DNA of 64,000 bases, from assembly GCF_015169395.1 (NCBI RefSeq), contig NZ_CP063458.1:5766001-5830000 (forward strand), given 5' to 3'. Positions 63,663 to 64,000 of this stretch are shown piece after piece. This DNA is from Humisphaera borealis. GTDB lineage: Bacteria; Planctomycetota; Phycisphaerae; Tepidisphaerales; Tepidisphaeraceae. Numbering within the stretch: position 1 is the first letter of the stretch; each line of letters starts with the position of its first letter. The notes below the pieces were generated by a model. It was not told where the DNA came from. It ran no database searches and saw only the letters and a list, made by a program, of their open reading frames with translations. A program made the position numbers and the translations under genes.

Positions 63663-64000
63663 CTATTCGCGGGTCAGGAACTCGTCGAGATTCAGGACGA
63701 CCCGCACCGTAGCCACCCACGCCGCCAATTCGGCCGCGTTGGATGACTTGGTCGTTCCGGCCAGTTTGACGGCTGCTTGCTCGTTCGCCGTGTAGAAGGC
63801 CCGCGCCGACGCCAGCAGGGACCGCAATTCCGCCAGTTCCGTCGCATCCGGCGAGCGAGCCAGGCACAGGCGGAACGCATGGCCGACGCGGGCGTCGTCG
63901 GCCGGGCCACCCTCGGCCAGTGTCCGCCGGGCCAGGGCCTGTGCCGCCTCGTGAAAGCTCTCGTTGTTCAACGTCGTCAGGGCCTGCAAAGGCGTATTGC
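63663..64000 (-). CDS. PSD1/DUF1553 protein, C-terminal part only (runs off the window)
   Basis: Only the last ~112 residues are in the window; the start is beyond position 64000. MQALTTLNNESFHEAAQALARR matches DUF1553 'QAL-x-LNN' and the end NLDEFLTRE matches the C-terminus of PSD1 proteins (the complete copy at 24535 ends NLDEALTRE). It heads the minus-strand run PSD1, small exported protein, DUF1501, sulfatase. Confidence 0.88.
   Translation of the reverse strand, partial: NTPLQALTTLNNESFHEAAQALARRTLAEGGPADDARVGHAFRLCLARSPDATELAELRSLLASARAFYTANEQAAVKLAGTTKSSNAAELAAWVATVRVVLNLDEFLTRE

Overview
This GC-rich window reads as the chromosome of a planctomycete, most likely of the Phycisphaerae/Tepidisphaera-Humisphaera type. 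The evidence is gene content: three loci pairing DUF1501 proteins with DUF1549/DUF1553 'planctomycete cytochrome C' proteins (22.9-27.1, 54.5-59.2 and 61.5-64.0 kb), prepilin-like proteins ending in an H-X9-DG block, a FecR-WD40 fusion beside an ECF sigma factor, surface proteins with an N-terminal LExRxL-type motif, and a sulfatase. No rRNA, tRNA, CRISPR array or phage module was seen.

The most unusual region is 5.4-12.2 kb. Six genes on the minus strand form what looks like a complete eukaryote-like ubiquitin-type conjugation pathway. In transcription order they are: a YukD/EsaB-like ubiquitin-fold protein, an E1 (ThiF/UBA family, candidate thioester Cys217, C-terminal zinc ribbon), a JAMM isopeptidase with a C-terminal membrane anchor, a multi-pass membrane protein ending in an FHA domain, a second FHA protein carrying a zinc ribbon, a prokaryotic RING-like treble clef and membrane helices (candidate E3), and an E2 with an intact H-P-N and catalytic Cys176. 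Three of the six proteins are membrane-anchored and two can read phosphothreonine, which suggests a kinase-regulated system acting at a membrane. Bacterial operons with E1, E2, JAB and Ub-like genes are known; this architecture with RING and two FHA membrane proteins is, as far as I know, uncharacterised experimentally.

The rest by region. 0-5.3 kb: a glyoxalase-fold protein, an ECF sigma factor with a FecR-WD40 regulator, an Old Yellow Enzyme-like oxidoreductase, and a small membrane protein bracketed by inverted repeats. 12.5-21.8 kb: an exopolysaccharide cluster (Wzc-like tyrosine kinase, three glycosyltransferases, two O-antigen ligase/polymerase-like proteins). 21.9-22.7 kb: a lone gene between exact 38-bp direct repeats. 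27.3-29.8 kb: a PAS-AraC regulator and FolC. 30.2-34.6 kb: tandem exported cyclophilin-domain proteins. 34.8-39.4 kb: RlmN, a small HELAH metallopeptidase-like protein, two prepilin-like proteins, and a FolD whose cyclohydrolase residues are altered. 39.7-43.2 kb: a small secreted peptide and an ECF sigma/anti-sigma/degenerate-HtrA operon. 43.5-46.2 kb: a VTC-DUF4956-CotH cluster. 46.3-54.5 kb: a Gfo/Idh/MocA oxidoreductase, a GH62 arabinofuranosidase, dUTPase, FtsK, a metallophosphoesterase and AroB. 54.5-64.0 kb: DUF1501/PSD1 operons with a sulfatase; the last gene runs off the window.

The intergenic spaces are rich in structured repeats: several distinct families of long imperfect palindromes, a short element that supplies stop codons to two genes, and two heptanucleotide tandem-repeat tracts.
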